Origin: Streptomyces bathyalis
GTDB lineage: Bacteria > Actinomycetota > Actinomycetes > Streptomycetales > Streptomycetaceae
Assembly: GCF_015910445.1 (NCBI RefSeq)
Contig: NZ_CP048882.1
Location: 1,488,001-1,552,000, forward strand
DNA length: 64,000 nucleotides
Direction: 5' to 3'
A program made the translations under genes and the position numbers. Numbering within the stretch: position 1 is the stretch's first letter; the number at the start of each line of letters is the position of its first letter. This document shows, piece after piece, positions 27,962 to 37,210 of this stretch. The notes beneath the pieces were generated by a model, which had not been told where the DNA came from, did no database searches, and was given only the letters and a program-made list of their open reading frames with translations.

Positions 27962-28515
27962 GATCGTCCCGATCCTTCCAGCCGCGTGGCGGCGAGCATG
28001 CTGCCCAGCCGCCTGCGCGCGTGGGACATCCGGCTCTTGACGGTGCCCACCGGGATGGCGAGCACGGTGGCTACTTCCGTGTATGCCAGCTCGTCCACCA
28101 GCACCAGGGCGAGCACTTCCCGCAGATGCCCGGGAAGAGCACGCACCGCGGCGAGTAACTCGGTGTGCTCGGCCTCCCTCACGATCTGCTCCTCGACGCC
28201 CGGCGCCGGGTCGGGCACCTCGTGCGCCTCGGAGAGATCCGCCAACTGCGGGCGTGACTTGCGGAGTTGATTGTGCGCCTGCCTCCGGGCGACGCCCATG
28301 AGCCAGCCGCGCGCGGAGGAGTCGCCGCGGAATCCCTTCGCGGAGCGCCAGACGGCCAGCCACGTCTCCTGAAGGATCTCCTCGGCCACCCCCTGGTCCG
28401 AGGTGAGCCTGCGGATGAGGCGGAGCGTGGCAGAGGCATGCCGCTCATAGAGGGCACGCAAGGCGGTCTGGTCCCCGTCGGCGACGGCGGTAAGCAGGGC
28501 TTCGTCCGAACACAC
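27958..28515 (-). CDS. ECF sigma factor of the lantibiotic cluster
   Basis: A 185-aa ECF sigma factor: region 2 (ALYERHASATLRLIRRL, then EEILQETWLAVWRSAKGF), an extended linker, and region 4 (LPGHLREVLALVLVDELAYTEVATVLAIPVGTVKSR). The GTG start lies about 10 nt downstream of an ECF-type -10 box, so its mRNA is probably nearly leaderless. It is coupled to the anti-sigma. It corresponds to PspX/MibX, and by inference directs the three promoters of the consensus GTGAACC-N15-G(C/A)TAC, including its own, giving positive feedback. Confidence 0.92.
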   Translation of the reverse strand: MCSDEALLTAVADGDQTALRALYERHASATLRLIRRLTSDQGVAEEILQETWLAVWRSAKGFRGDSSARGWLMGVARRQAHNQLRKSRPQLADLSEAHEVPDPAPGVEEQIVREAEHTELLAAVRALPGHLREVLALVLVDELAYTEVATVLAIPVGTVKSRMSHARRRLGSMLAATRLEGSGRS

Positions 28516-28524
28516 ATCACGTAC

Positions 28525-28549
28525 GTATCAGGAAAGCCCGGTCCGGTTC
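28525..28549 (-). promoter_or_regulatory. Autoregulatory ECF promoter of the sigma/anti-sigma operon
   Basis: On the minus strand GAACC (28,549-28,545), 15 bp, then GATAC (28,529-28,525) in the context GTGAACC-N15-GATACGTACG. One base differs from the other two promoters. The -10 box is 9 bp from the GTG start. Confidence 0.78.
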
Positions 28550-28745
28550 ACGTGTCGCTGGGAGGAATCACCGATTCAGGCCGGAAAGCATCGCTCGGGC
28601 ACCCTCCTCCCCCATACCTGCCACTCAACTGCCACTGCTGCCAAGTCGGTTGGAATCCGTTGATCGCCACCGAACGGCGTGATTCGGTAATTCCCGGATC
28701 GCGACCCACGAACTTTCATTCGTCCAAACGGGAGGAGTAGTCAGC

Positions 28746-28916
28746 ATGGGAAACATCGCCCCTGCTCAGACGCACAACGACGCGAACCTTTTCGATCTCG
28801 ACCTGGAGATCGGCGTGGAGAAGTCCGTCGCAGGCCCGGCCATCACGAGCATCTCGTACTGCACCCCGGGCTGCACCAGCGAGGGCGGCGGCTCCGGCTG
28901 CAGCCACTGCTGCTGA
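28746..28916 (+). CDS. lanA: Planosporicin-type class I lanthipeptide precursor
   Basis: A 56-aa precursor. The 32-residue leader contains the class I box FDLDLEIGVE and ends in AGPA. The 24-residue core begins ITSISYCTPGC, as in nisin's A and B rings apart from one residue, and ends TSEGGGSGCSHCC. From memory, planosporicin has Val4 and Trp6 where this has Ile4 and Tyr6; the rest agrees. The five Cys (7, 11, 20, 23, 24) and donors Ser3, Thr8, Ser13, Ser18, Ser21 allow the bridging 3-7, 8-11, 13-20, 18-23, 21-24 known for that family. GGGAGGAG lies 8 nt before the ATG. The likely target is lipid II. The C-terminal Cys-Cys and absence of a LanD suggest a free carboxyl end. Confidence 0.96.
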   Translation: MGNIAPAQTHNDANLFDLDLEIGVEKSVAGPAITSISYCTPGCTSEGGGSGCSHCC

Positions 28917-29016
28917 CCTGATTCACCGTGGGGCCGGGCGGGCGCCCGCCCGGCCCCACGGGCTCTACCGCGCACGCGGGCGCACAGACCGGCGCACAAG
29001 AAGGGGGAACGTGGGG

Positions 29017-32000
29017 ATGCCGTCACTTGCGAGACCGTTCGAGGCGAAGGACGTCTTCCTGCTCCGGGCGCCGCTGGCACCCGGATCCGAGGGGCTGCCC
29101 CTGCCGCACGGCCCCGAAGGAGGGCCGCGCGAGCTGTCCGCCTGTGCGCAGCTGCTCGCCTCCGTTCCCGGTGACGACGCGCTGAGCGAGGCGCTCGACC
29201 TGGCCTCGCCGAGTCTCAGCGCCATGATCCGCCGCGTGCGTGAACGCGGCGCCGGGGCGATCAAGGCGGGCCAGCTCCGCCGGGCCGCGCTGGCAGTGCT
29301 GCGCTACGACATCCGGATGCGGACCCGACCCACCCCGTTCGGTCTCTTCGCGGGCGTGGCGACCGGGCAGTTCGACTCCGCCGCCAAGGCCGGGCGGGGA
29401 ACGGCGCACAGCACCCGGACCCACGCCGACATGCAGTGGCTCACCCGGATCGTCCACCGTCTCGAGTCCGACCCCGACGTGCTCCGCACGCTCACCGTCC
29501 AGGCACATCAGGCCCTGGTGCACCGCGGTGACCGGCTGATCCTCACCTCGCCCTCCACGCAGGGGGTGCGTCCCGGCGACAGCGGAGAGGGCCGCTCCGT
29601 GGTGTCGGTGCGCAGGACCCCCGTCGTGGAGCGGGCCGTTGCCGAGTCCCGGGCCCCCCTCCCCTACGAGGAACTGGTCCGGCTCACCGCCGCGGCGTTC
29701 CCCGGGGCACCGGCTGAGCGGGTGCGGGCCCTGCTCGCCGAACTGGTCCGCCAGGAGATCCTGATCACCGGGCTGCGTCCACCGCTCGACGGCGGTGATC
29801 CGCTGGCCCACGTGCTGAGCATCCTCGCGTGGGTGGAGGATCCGTCCGAGGCCACACGCACCATCCACCAGGGCTTGCTGACGGTGGAGCGAGAGCGGCA
29901 GGCGTACGACGAGCGCCGCGTCGGCGAGGGCGGTGTACAGCTCGGCCGGCTGCTCGCGGCTGCTCGCTCGGTGGAGCCGGACGACACCCCCGTGCACATC
30001 GACACGCGCCTCGATGCGGCGCTGCATCTCCCGCATGAGGTGCGCGAGGTCATCGAAGAGGCCACCGGTGTGATGTGGCGCCTCTCCCGCAGCAAGCTCG
30101 GGCTCTTCGCCCTACGCGACCACCACCGTCGCTTCCTCGACGTCTACGGGACCGACCGGCTGGTTCCCGTGCTCGAACTCCTCGACGAGGCAACGGGTCT
30201 CGGCGCGCCCTCAGGCTACGGCTGGCCGAACAGCGAGGCCGCGCCGGTGGCCCCCGACGACCCGCGCACGGTTCGCCGCGACCGCGCGATGGCGCGGCTC
30301 GTCGCCGCGGCACATCGGCGGGGGCAACGAGAAGTCGTCCTCAGCGACGCGGACATCGACGAGCTGTGTCACGACACCGCGAACCCGGCGGACCTTCCCA
30401 ACTCCTGCGAGGTGACGGTGCAGGTTGCAGCGCCGTCCGTCGAGGCTCTGGACGAGGGCGACTTCCGCGTCTTCCTCTCCCCCTCCCCCGGCTCCCACCG
30501 CGCGGGTTCCACCTTTGCCCGCTTCGCCGACCAACACCCGGACTGGCGGGAGGAGTTCACTGCGCTGCACCGCGACAATCCCGTGCATGTACGGGACGCC
30601 CGGCCCGTCGACCTCGCCTTCATGCCGCGCTCGGGACGTGCGGCCAACCTCGCGCACACCGTGCCGGCGACAGGGCGGCGCATCACCGTCGGCATTCCCG
30701 ACTCGCCGGGAATCGAAGAGCTGCGACTGAGCGACATCGGTATCGGTGCCACCCTCGACCGGCTCACCGCCGTGCACATCCCCACGGGCCGTGAAGTCGT
30801 GCCCGTCCTGGGCAACATGGTCAGCGCTCCGGCCCAGGCACCCAACGCCGTCCGGCTGCTCTGGGAGATCGGGCTGGAGGGGCAGCGGCTGTGGGAGCCG
30901 TGGAACTGGGGCCCACTGGCCGACGCTCCGTTCGTGCCCCGCGTGCGGTACGGACGGTTCGTACTGGCCTGCGCCGTGTGGCGTCCGGACGTGCTGAGGG
31001 CAGGCGCAGAGGAGCTGCGAGAACGCGTCGAGGGAAAGGGCGGACGGAGCGGCTCCGCGGACGCCGACCGGGACGCCCTCGTAGCGAAGTGGCGCAGCGA
31101 CTGGCACGTGCCACGTCACGTGCTCGCCGTCACGGCCGACCAGCGGCTGCTGCTCGACCTGGACCTCGCCTGGCACCGCGAATTGCTTCTCGATCAGGTG
31201 ATCCGCCACCCGGATCTGATCGCCCAGGAGGTCCCTGGCGAGTACGAGAACTGGATGGACGGCCCGCTCGCGGGGCACACCACCGAGCTGGTCGTCCCGC
31301 TGGTCCGCCGGGAGGGCACCCCCGGCCGGCGCCCGTACGCCGGACGCCTTCAGCCGGCACGGACCGTGCACGGCCTGGGCGGCGAGTGGCTCTACCTCAA
31401 GCTGCACGGTTCGGCCCGCACACAGGACGACGTGCTGCGCGACCGCATCCCCGAACTGGTCGGCCTGGCAGGCGAGAAGGGCGCCGACGGCTGGTTCTTC
31501 ATCCGCTACACGGATGACGGCGGCCACCACCTGCGACTGCGGCTGCACGGCCCCCGCCCCGCGGAACTGTGGGGTGAGGTCGCTCCGGCCGTCGGGGAGG
31601 TGCTGCGTCGCTGGCAGATGGAGGGCGTCCTGCGCAGCCACTCCCTCGCTCAGTACGACCCGGAGACCGAACGCTACGGAGGCCCGGGCGCCCAGCGCCT
31701 GGCAGAGCAGGTCTTCAGGTACGACAGCGAAGCAGCGATCGAGCTGCTGCGCCTGGCGAAGGACCCCTCCAACGAGTACGGCATCGACGACCTGGCCGTC
31801 GTCTCGTGCGCCGCCCTTGCTCATGCGTTCGGGCCGCCGTCCCCCGGCAATCCCCTCGTCACGGAGGACTGCGGCGACGACGGCGCCGCCGCATGGCTGT
31901 CCATGACCGGATCGCGGCGCGATCTGCCCGCGGCCTTCCGTGCCGGGTCGGCTCGCTGGCGCCGGCTGATCGACCCCTACGGCGGGTGGCCGGCCCTCTC

Positions 32001-32241
32001 GCAGGAGACAGCGGGAGCGCGTGCCCTGGAAGCACTGCGCCCCCGGGACGAGGCCGCGAGCGAACTCGCCATGCTCGTAAGGGAGTCGGGCGAGACCCCG
32101 GAGGGCCGGGTCGTGGGAAGCCTGCTGCACATGGTCTGCAACCGCCTCTTCGGGGGCGAGAGCGCCCGTGAGCTGACGGTGCTCGGCATCGCGCGGGGCG
32201 CCGTGCAGGACCACCTCAACCGCCGGAGGCACCAGTCATGA
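29017..32241 (+). CDS. lanB: Class I lanthipeptide dehydratase LanB
   Basis: A 1,074-aa full-length LanB. The glutamylation domain (about 15-700) has the hallmark RMRTRPTPFGLFAGV near residue 105. The SpaB-type elimination domain (about 780-1060) opens with EWLYLKLHG and contains FFIRYTDDGGHHLRLRLHG. It uses glutamyl-tRNA to dehydrate Ser/Thr of the precursor to Dha/Dhb. The ATG at 29,017 is preferred to the GTG six bases earlier because GGGGGAA sits 7 nt before it. It follows lanA by 100 bp and is coupled to lanC by ATGA. Confidence 0.96.
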   Translation: MPSLARPFEAKDVFLLRAPLAPGSEGLPLPHGPEGGPRELSACAQLLASVPGDDALSEALDLASPSLSAMIRRVRERGAGAIKAGQLRRAALAVLRYDIRMRTRPTPFGLFAGVATGQFDSAAKAGRGTAHSTRTHADMQWLTRIVHRLESDPDVLRTLTVQAHQALVHRGDRLILTSPSTQGVRPGDSGEGRSVVSVRRTPVVERAVAESRAPLPYEELVRLTAAAFPGAPAERVRALLAELVRQEILITGLRPPLDGGDPLAHVLSILAWVEDPSEATRTIHQGLLTVERERQAYDERRVGEGGVQLGRLLAAARSVEPDDTPVHIDTRLDAALHLPHEVREVIEEATGVMWRLSRSKLGLFALRDHHRRFLDVYGTDRLVPVLELLDEATGLGAPSGYGWPNSEAAPVAPDDPRTVRRDRAMARLVAAAHRRGQREVVLSDADIDELCHDTANPADLPNSCEVTVQVAAPSVEALDEGDFRVFLSPSPGSHRAGSTFARFADQHPDWREEFTALHRDNPVHVRDARPVDLAFMPRSGRAANLAHTVPATGRRITVGIPDSPGIEELRLSDIGIGATLDRLTAVHIPTGREVVPVLGNMVSAPAQAPNAVRLLWEIGLEGQRLWEPWNWGPLADAPFVPRVRYGRFVLACAVWRPDVLRAGAEELRERVEGKGGRSGSADADRDALVAKWRSDWHVPRHVLAVTADQRLLLDLDLAWHRELLLDQVIRHPDLIAQEVPGEYENWMDGPLAGHTTELVVPLVRREGTPGRRPYAGRLQPARTVHGLGGEWLYLKLHGSARTQDDVLRDRIPELVGLAGEKGADGWFFIRYTDDGGHHLRLRLHGPRPAELWGEVAPAVGEVLRRWQMEGVLRSHSLAQYDPETERYGGPGAQRLAEQVFRYDSEAAIELLRLAKDPSNEYGIDDLAVVSCAALAHAFGPPSPGNPLVTEDCGDDGAAAWLSMTGSRRDLPAAFRAGSARWRRLIDPYGGWPALSQETAGARALEALRPRDEAASELAMLVRESGETPEGRVVGSLLHMVCNRLFGGESARELTVLGIARGAVQDHLNRRRHQS

Positions 32242-33593
32242 ACGACACGCTCGTACGCGGTGAGGAAGCCGTGTCACTCGTCGCCCAGCGGCTCGCCGAC
32301 CCGGAGCATGTCGCCGCCGTCGCCTCGCGCGACGACAACCGCGACCCCATCTACGACGCGGTGATGTGGGGCCCACTGACCCTCGCCAACGGCCTGCCCG
32401 GCACAGCGCTCCTCTACGGCGAACTCGCCCGCACCGACGAGACGTGGCGTCAGGTCGCGCACCGGCACATCACGGCGGCGGGGCAGGCGATGAAGTCGGC
32501 GCCGAGTCGCGGGCTCTTCTCCGGTCCGGCAGCCCTGCTGGCGGCGGCGCAGACCTGCGCCGGTCCGGAGGGCCACTACGGTTCACTGCGCCGCAAGCTG
32601 GCCGTCTGGGTGGCACAGGACCAGACGGAACGGCTCCACGTCTTCGACGAGCAAGCGCGCTCGGGCCGGACCGGGGTCGACTGGGCCGCCTACGACATCA
32701 TCAACGGGCTCTCGGGAACAGCGCGCCTGCTCATCGACTCGGCGGCCGACCCGGCGGAGGCCGGGCCAGAAGTGGAGGCCGCACTGACGGCGTCGCTGCG
32801 TCATCTGGTCCGCGTCACCGAGCCGGTGCATGTCGACGGCCACGACGTTCCGGGCTGGTGGGTGCCCGTCGAGCTGCAGATCAGCGAACGGGACCGTGAG
32901 GCCTACCCCCGCGGGGACTTCAACCTGGGCATGGCACACGGAATCGCCGGCCCCCTCGCCGTCCTCTGCTCGGCCGTCGAGGGCGGACGAGAGGTGCCCG
33001 GCACACACGAGGCGATCCACCGCATCGCTGACTGGCTCATCAGCTGGACGCTGCACGACGAGGCAGGCCCGTACTGGCCCGCGCGCGCCGGATGGGACGC
33101 CGAGACGGCCCGGGACCGCCCGGATGCCCTCTTCACACGTACCGCGTGGTGCTACGGCACCCCGGGGGTGGCAGCTGCGCTCCACCGCGCCGGCCGGATC
33201 GTGAACCGCCCTCAGTGGTGCACCGCCGCGCTGGGGGCACTTCGGGCGGCGCTGCGCCGGGACGAGTCCCTGTGGGCGATCGAGGGTGCCACGGTCTGCC
33301 ACGGCTATGCCGGGCTGCTGCGCGTGCTGACGCGTGTGAACGAGTCCGCGGAGGACCCGGAGCTGCTCGCCGGCTGTCGCCGCCTGACCGGCAAGGTGCT
33401 CGAATGCGCCGACGCGGAGGCGCCGTTCGGCTTCCGTCACCTCATGCGCTTCCCGGCCGCGGCCCGCTCGCCCGTTCCCCACCGGGCGGTCGACACCGCG
33501 GGCATGCTCGAGGGCGCCGCGGGCGTGGCGCTGTCGCTGCTGCCCACCGGCACCGGCCCGCTGCCGTGGGACCGAACGCTGGGCCTGGCATGA
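32238..33593 (+). CDS. lanC: Lanthionine cyclase LanC
   Basis: A 451-aa LanC. Zinc ligands are visible: Cys305 in TAWCYGTPG, and Cys354-His355 in VCHGYAG. A further LanC motif is NLGMAHGIAGPLAVL. It adds Cys thiols to Dha/Dhb to close the five rings of the product. It overlaps lanB and the downstream ATPase by 4 bp each. Length is normal for actinobacterial LanC. Confidence 0.95.
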   Translation: MNDTLVRGEEAVSLVAQRLADPEHVAAVASRDDNRDPIYDAVMWGPLTLANGLPGTALLYGELARTDETWRQVAHRHITAAGQAMKSAPSRGLFSGPAALLAAAQTCAGPEGHYGSLRRKLAVWVAQDQTERLHVFDEQARSGRTGVDWAAYDIINGLSGTARLLIDSAADPAEAGPEVEAALTASLRHLVRVTEPVHVDGHDVPGWWVPVELQISERDREAYPRGDFNLGMAHGIAGPLAVLCSAVEGGREVPGTHEAIHRIADWLISWTLHDEAGPYWPARAGWDAETARDRPDALFTRTAWCYGTPGVAAALHRAGRIVNRPQWCTAALGALRAALRRDESLWAIEGATVCHGYAGLLRVLTRVNESAEDPELLAGCRRLTGKVLECADAEAPFGFRHLMRFPAAARSPVPHRAVDTAGMLEGAAGVALSLLPTGTGPLPWDRTLGLA

Positions 33594-34627
33594 GGGGGCC
33601 ACGGGGGACGGAGGCGGCGCGGACAGCGACGGGGACGGCGACGGGGATGGATGTGAGCGAGGCGAGGCAGTTGTCCGGAAGCGCCACATCCGCCTTCGAG
33701 TTGAGCGGTCTCATCGTCCGCTACGGCAAGGTCACCGCCGTGGACGGTGTGTCGGTCAGCTCTCCACCCGGCCGCATCACGGCGCTACTCGGTCCCAACG
33801 GGGCAGGAAAATCCAGCATGTTGGGAGTGCTGTCGACGGCGGCCCGACCCGACGCGGGCACGGTGCGGATTTTCGGGCACGACGTGCGGAAGTCGCCCAT
33901 GGCCGCCCGTCGCCGCCTGGGACTGGTCTTCCAGGAACGCACCCTGGACAAGGAACTCTCCATCGAGCGCAACCTGTGGTTCCACGCGCGCCTGTTCGGC
34001 ATGAAGCGCGACGACGCACGTGCACGGACGCGTCTGATGCTGGACCTGTTCGGGCTCACGGACCGTCACCGGCAGCCGGTGGAGGAACTCTCCGGCGGGC
34101 TCGCCCGCCGGGTGGAGATCGCCCGCGCCCTGCTGCACCGGCCGGGGCTGCTCATCCTCGACGAACCCACCAACGGCCTGGACCCGACAGCTCGGGCCGG
34201 GGTGTGGACCGACCTGCTCCGGCTCCGCGACGAACTCGGCGTCACCGTCCTGTACTCGACGCACTACATGGACGAGGCCGAGTTCGCCGACGAGATCGTC
34301 ATCCTTCAACAGGGCCGCGTGGTGCGGCAGGGAAGCATCGAGCAGCTCAAGAGCAGCCTGGACTCCTCGCGTGTCGTGGTGACGTGCGCGGACGAGGACG
34401 CAGCTGTCCGCCAGCTGCTCGCGGCCGGCTTCGAACCGCTGATCGAGCCCGGTGGCGTCGCGGTGCACTGCCCCGATCCGGAGACTCAACTCGCCCGCGT
34501 GGTACGGGCGCTCGACGTCCCCGGTCTGACGGTCTCGGTGCACCACCCGTCCATGAACGACGTCTATCTGGCTGCCGCGGCTGCGAGCGGAGCACCGCAG
34601 GAGCGAGAGAGTGTGAGCACCCCATGA
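33590..34627 (+). CDS. Lantibiotic export ABC transporter ATPase
   Basis: A 345-aa ATPase (Walker A GPNGAGKSS, signature LSGGLARRVEIARALL, Walker B LLILDEPTNGLDP, H-loop STHYMDEAEFAD) of the DrrA type with a C-terminal accessory domain. The ATG at 33,590 overlaps the lanC stop, but the first 19 residues are low complexity; an ATG at 33,647 is an alternative start. It equals the T gene of the psp/mib TU pair. With the next permease it exports the modified peptide. It lacks a C39 peptidase domain, so leader removal must happen elsewhere. Confidence 0.9.
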   Translation: MRGPRGTEAARTATGTATGMDVSEARQLSGSATSAFELSGLIVRYGKVTAVDGVSVSSPPGRITALLGPNGAGKSSMLGVLSTAARPDAGTVRIFGHDVRKSPMAARRRLGLVFQERTLDKELSIERNLWFHARLFGMKRDDARARTRLMLDLFGLTDRHRQPVEELSGGLARRVEIARALLHRPGLLILDEPTNGLDPTARAGVWTDLLRLRDELGVTVLYSTHYMDEAEFADEIVILQQGRVVRQGSIEQLKSSLDSSRVVVTCADEDAAVRQLLAAGFEPLIEPGGVAVHCPDPETQLARVVRALDVPGLTVSVHHPSMNDVYLAAAAASGAPQERESVSTP

Positions 34628-35451
34628 CCGCGACCGCCACCGCACCCGCCTCCTCCGCCGCTCCGGCAGCGGACGGATCTCGACCCGCGGAGGACGGGCA
34701 GCTGCGGGTGGCTCTGCGCGCCGTGGCCGTCATCGCGCACCGCGACCTGCTGCGGCAGGTGAAGAAGCTGGGCGTGCTGTGCAGTCAGGCCGTTCAGATC
34801 CTCTTCTTCGTCCTCGTCTACGCGGTCGGCTTCGACGGGATGGTGGGTTCGGTCGGCTCCCTGCCGTTCAGCGCGTACGTCTTTCCCGGGATCATCGCCA
34901 TCCAGGTGGTCTCCATCGGCATCGCCTCCGGGCAGAGCTACGCCTGGGACCGGGAGTACGGCGTGCTGCGGGAGCTCCTCGTGGCACCGGTGCCACGGAT
35001 CTGCCTGCCACTGGGCAAGGTGCTGGCAGGCGCCGGGATGGTGACGCTCCAGAGCATCGTCATGCTCGCCTTCGCCCCGCTGATGGGTGTGCCGCTGACA
35101 CCGTCCCGCTTCGTTGCCGCGGTCGGCTGCTACGCGCTCGCCGCCACCGTCTTCAGCGTCATCGGACTCTGTCTGGCCACTCTCATCAAGCGGGTCCAGA
35201 CGCTTCAGGCGACCGTGCAGATGGCCATGTTCCCGATGCTGTTCCTGTCCGGTTCGGTCTTCGCCCCGGGCGACGCGCCCGAGTGGCTGGGCTGGATCAT
35301 GCACGCCAACCCGATGACGTACGCCGTCGACCTTTCCCGCCAGACCCTGCTGGGTGGTGGAGGCTTGCTGCCCTGGTGGGCGGACCTGTGCACGCTCGGC
35401 GCGATCCTCGCGGCCGTCCTGACTCTGCTGCGTATCAGGAGCGGACGATGA
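34624..35451 (+). CDS. Lantibiotic export ABC transporter permease
   Basis: A 275-aa DrrB-type ABC-2 permease: a polar N-terminus of about 45 residues, then six hydrophobic segments with the family motif SGQSYAWDREYGVLRELLVAPV and the later LSGSVFAPGDAPEWLGWIMHANPMTYAVD. It is coupled by 4-bp overlaps to the ATPase and to the V gene. It corresponds to the U gene of planosporicin/microbisporicin clusters. Confidence 0.9.
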   Translation: MTATATAPASSAAPAADGSRPAEDGQLRVALRAVAVIAHRDLLRQVKKLGVLCSQAVQILFFVLVYAVGFDGMVGSVGSLPFSAYVFPGIIAIQVVSIGIASGQSYAWDREYGVLRELLVAPVPRICLPLGKVLAGAGMVTLQSIVMLAFAPLMGVPLTPSRFVAAVGCYALAATVFSVIGLCLATLIKRVQTLQATVQMAMFPMLFLSGSVFAPGDAPEWLGWIMHANPMTYAVDLSRQTLLGGGGLLPWWADLCTLGAILAAVLTLLRIRSGR

Positions 35452-36815
35452 GCCCGGCTGCCGACGCTCCCTCCTGGCCCGCACTCCCCGCACACGCCGG
35501 CACAGAGGATCATGCCCTGGCCGCAGCGCCGCTCACCGAGGAGGAAGCCGCAGGCCGGGTCCTGTCCGGGGCCCTGCGCTGGACCGAGGCGAACCTGGAA
35601 TGGTTCGCACCGCAACGCTGGCAAGAGTACCTCCCGCCGCGTCCCTTCGGGCCAGGTCCGCTTCTCGAACTCCTCGGCCTGATACGTGTGCTGGAGCGCT
35701 CGGGCCTCATGCCGCCCGATGCTCCGCTGCGGATCCGGGCGCTCGACCTCGCCGAAGAGGCCACGCACACCGATGACTTCGCACGCGGGATGAACAGGGT
35801 CGACGAACTCTTCCCCTATCACCTCAATTTGATCGGACTGATGGAGTGCCTGGGGCGTCCGCAGCGCGAGCTCCGGACACGGTGCGAGGCGCTGCTGGCC
35901 GCCGGCTCCGGCGGCCACGCCCTGCCGTACAAGCCCGTGCTCAACAGGATCGAGCTGCGCTACTTCATCGATCGCGGAGGCTTCACCGCCCCCGCGGCGC
36001 TGCCCGGCCTCGGCACGCTGCACCGGCAGAGCATCGCGGCGCTCGGCCCCGACGTGCTTCACCTGACCGAGAGCGAGATCTACGCCTTCACGCACGTCCT
36101 GTTCTACGTGACCGACTTCGGGCGGCGCCGCGATCTCCTAGGCGGCCCCGAGGAGTTGGCCGGCCTGCGCGAGACCGTACGCGTGCTGCTCGGCGTCCAG
36201 TTGGCGCGCGGTAGTCTCGATCTGCTGGCCGAACTTCTGCTCTGCGTCTCGGCGTTGTCGTCGGACGGAGAGGGCGTCCAGCACAGCGGACCCGGGCGCG
36301 GCCGGAGCGACGGTTCGGAGTTCCTGGTGAGCGCGGGCTGGAACGCGCTGGCACGGGCGGCCCGCGCGGACGGCTCTGTGCCCAGCCCCGTGCACCGTCC
36401 CGACATCCTGGACGGCCTCACCGGCGACAAGGCCGCCGCCTACGTCTTCGGCACGTGCTACCACACCACCCTGGCGGCAGCCCTCGCCGCAGGTGCTGCG
36501 CCAGCCGCTGTCCCGAAGGGCTCCCGGGCTGATGGAGCCGGAAATTCCTGCGCCCCGCCCACCCCGATGCCCCGCGCCGGGCCCGAGGAGATCCGGCGAT
36601 GGGCACGGGCCGCCGCTTCCAGGACTTCGGGGCCCGCGAGGGAGGGCGAACACGGGGCGTGCCGTGGGCATCTGGGTCCCCTGCTCGTCCTCGCCGTCCA
36701 GGCACGGGACCCGGACGTACTGGCAGATGTGCTGCTTGCCGCCGAACGACTCGGCCTGGGCGGCGACTCGCTGGTCCGTTCCGCGCAAGCCCTGCTCACG
36801 GCATGGAGTCGCTGA
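35448..36815 (+). CDS. PspV/MibV-like cluster protein of unknown role
   Basis: A 455-aa soluble, helix-rich protein without signal or membrane segments. Segments such as RALDLAEEATHTDDFARGMNRVDELFPYHLNLIGLMECLG and the repeated Leu-rich helices suggest an alpha-solenoid fold; it looks like a DUF6895-type protein. It ends the lanABC-export operon and overlaps the permease by ATGA, the position of V in psp/mib clusters. Its biochemical role is not known to me; scaffold or maturation functions are guesses. There is a low-complexity Gly/Arg/Ser linker near residue 285 and a Pro/Ala-rich one near 355. Confidence 0.75.
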   Translation: MSPAADAPSWPALPAHAGTEDHALAAAPLTEEEAAGRVLSGALRWTEANLEWFAPQRWQEYLPPRPFGPGPLLELLGLIRVLERSGLMPPDAPLRIRALDLAEEATHTDDFARGMNRVDELFPYHLNLIGLMECLGRPQRELRTRCEALLAAGSGGHALPYKPVLNRIELRYFIDRGGFTAPAALPGLGTLHRQSIAALGPDVLHLTESEIYAFTHVLFYVTDFGRRRDLLGGPEELAGLRETVRVLLGVQLARGSLDLLAELLLCVSALSSDGEGVQHSGPGRGRSDGSEFLVSAGWNALARAARADGSVPSPVHRPDILDGLTGDKAAAYVFGTCYHTTLAAALAAGAAPAAVPKGSRADGAGNSCAPPTPMPRAGPEEIRRWARAAASRTSGPAREGEHGACRGHLGPLLVLAVQARDPDVLADVLLAAERLGLGGDSLVRSAQALLTAWSR

Positions 36816-37210
36816 GGTTGCGCAAGCGCGCTCCGGCCTCGTCGGGCCCGTCGGGGCCGGGCATGTGTACTGCGGTAGGCCGACGTCAGCAGAAACCCAC
36901 GACGAGTTCAAGTGCGTGAACTCCACGGCACGCAAGTCGAGTTGTCGCTCCTGACTCGCCGAGCCGGGTACCAGTACGCATGCGGCCCTCGATTCACCCA
37001 GGCCCAGTCACCGTGCTCCAACCTCTTCCGGCCTTCTTCGCCTTGCCCCGCCCCGCGACCTCCGCGTCCGTCCTCATACAAGGACGGTGTCCATGTATGA
37101 GAATCGAGGTTATGGTTGTGGCCAGGACGGGTCGATCGGGCGTGCGGCTGCCCATGCGCAACCGGACGGCGGCGGTCGGCCCTCATCGCTCCCGACTCCA
37201 GGACACAGCC
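36816..37210. other. Intergenic region downstream of the lantibiotic cluster
   Basis: About 395 bp without a gene. It holds the likely promoter and operator (see 37,074-37,100) of the following dehydratase gene. No terminator with a long stem was recognised. Confidence 0.5.
37074..37100 (+). promoter_or_regulatory. 27-bp palindromic operator upstream of the dehydratase
   Basis: TCATACA (37,074-37,080) and GGAC pair with GTCC and TGTATGA (37,094-37,100) around a central GGT, with a single mismatched pair. It has the form of a GntR- or LacI-type operator, 111 bp before the start. No regulator gene of these families is adjacent. Confidence 0.65.

Noticed and set aside
32583..33689. Long minus-strand frame across lanC
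   Set aside because: It is a shadow of lanC, which has zinc ligands and coupled neighbours on the plus strand.
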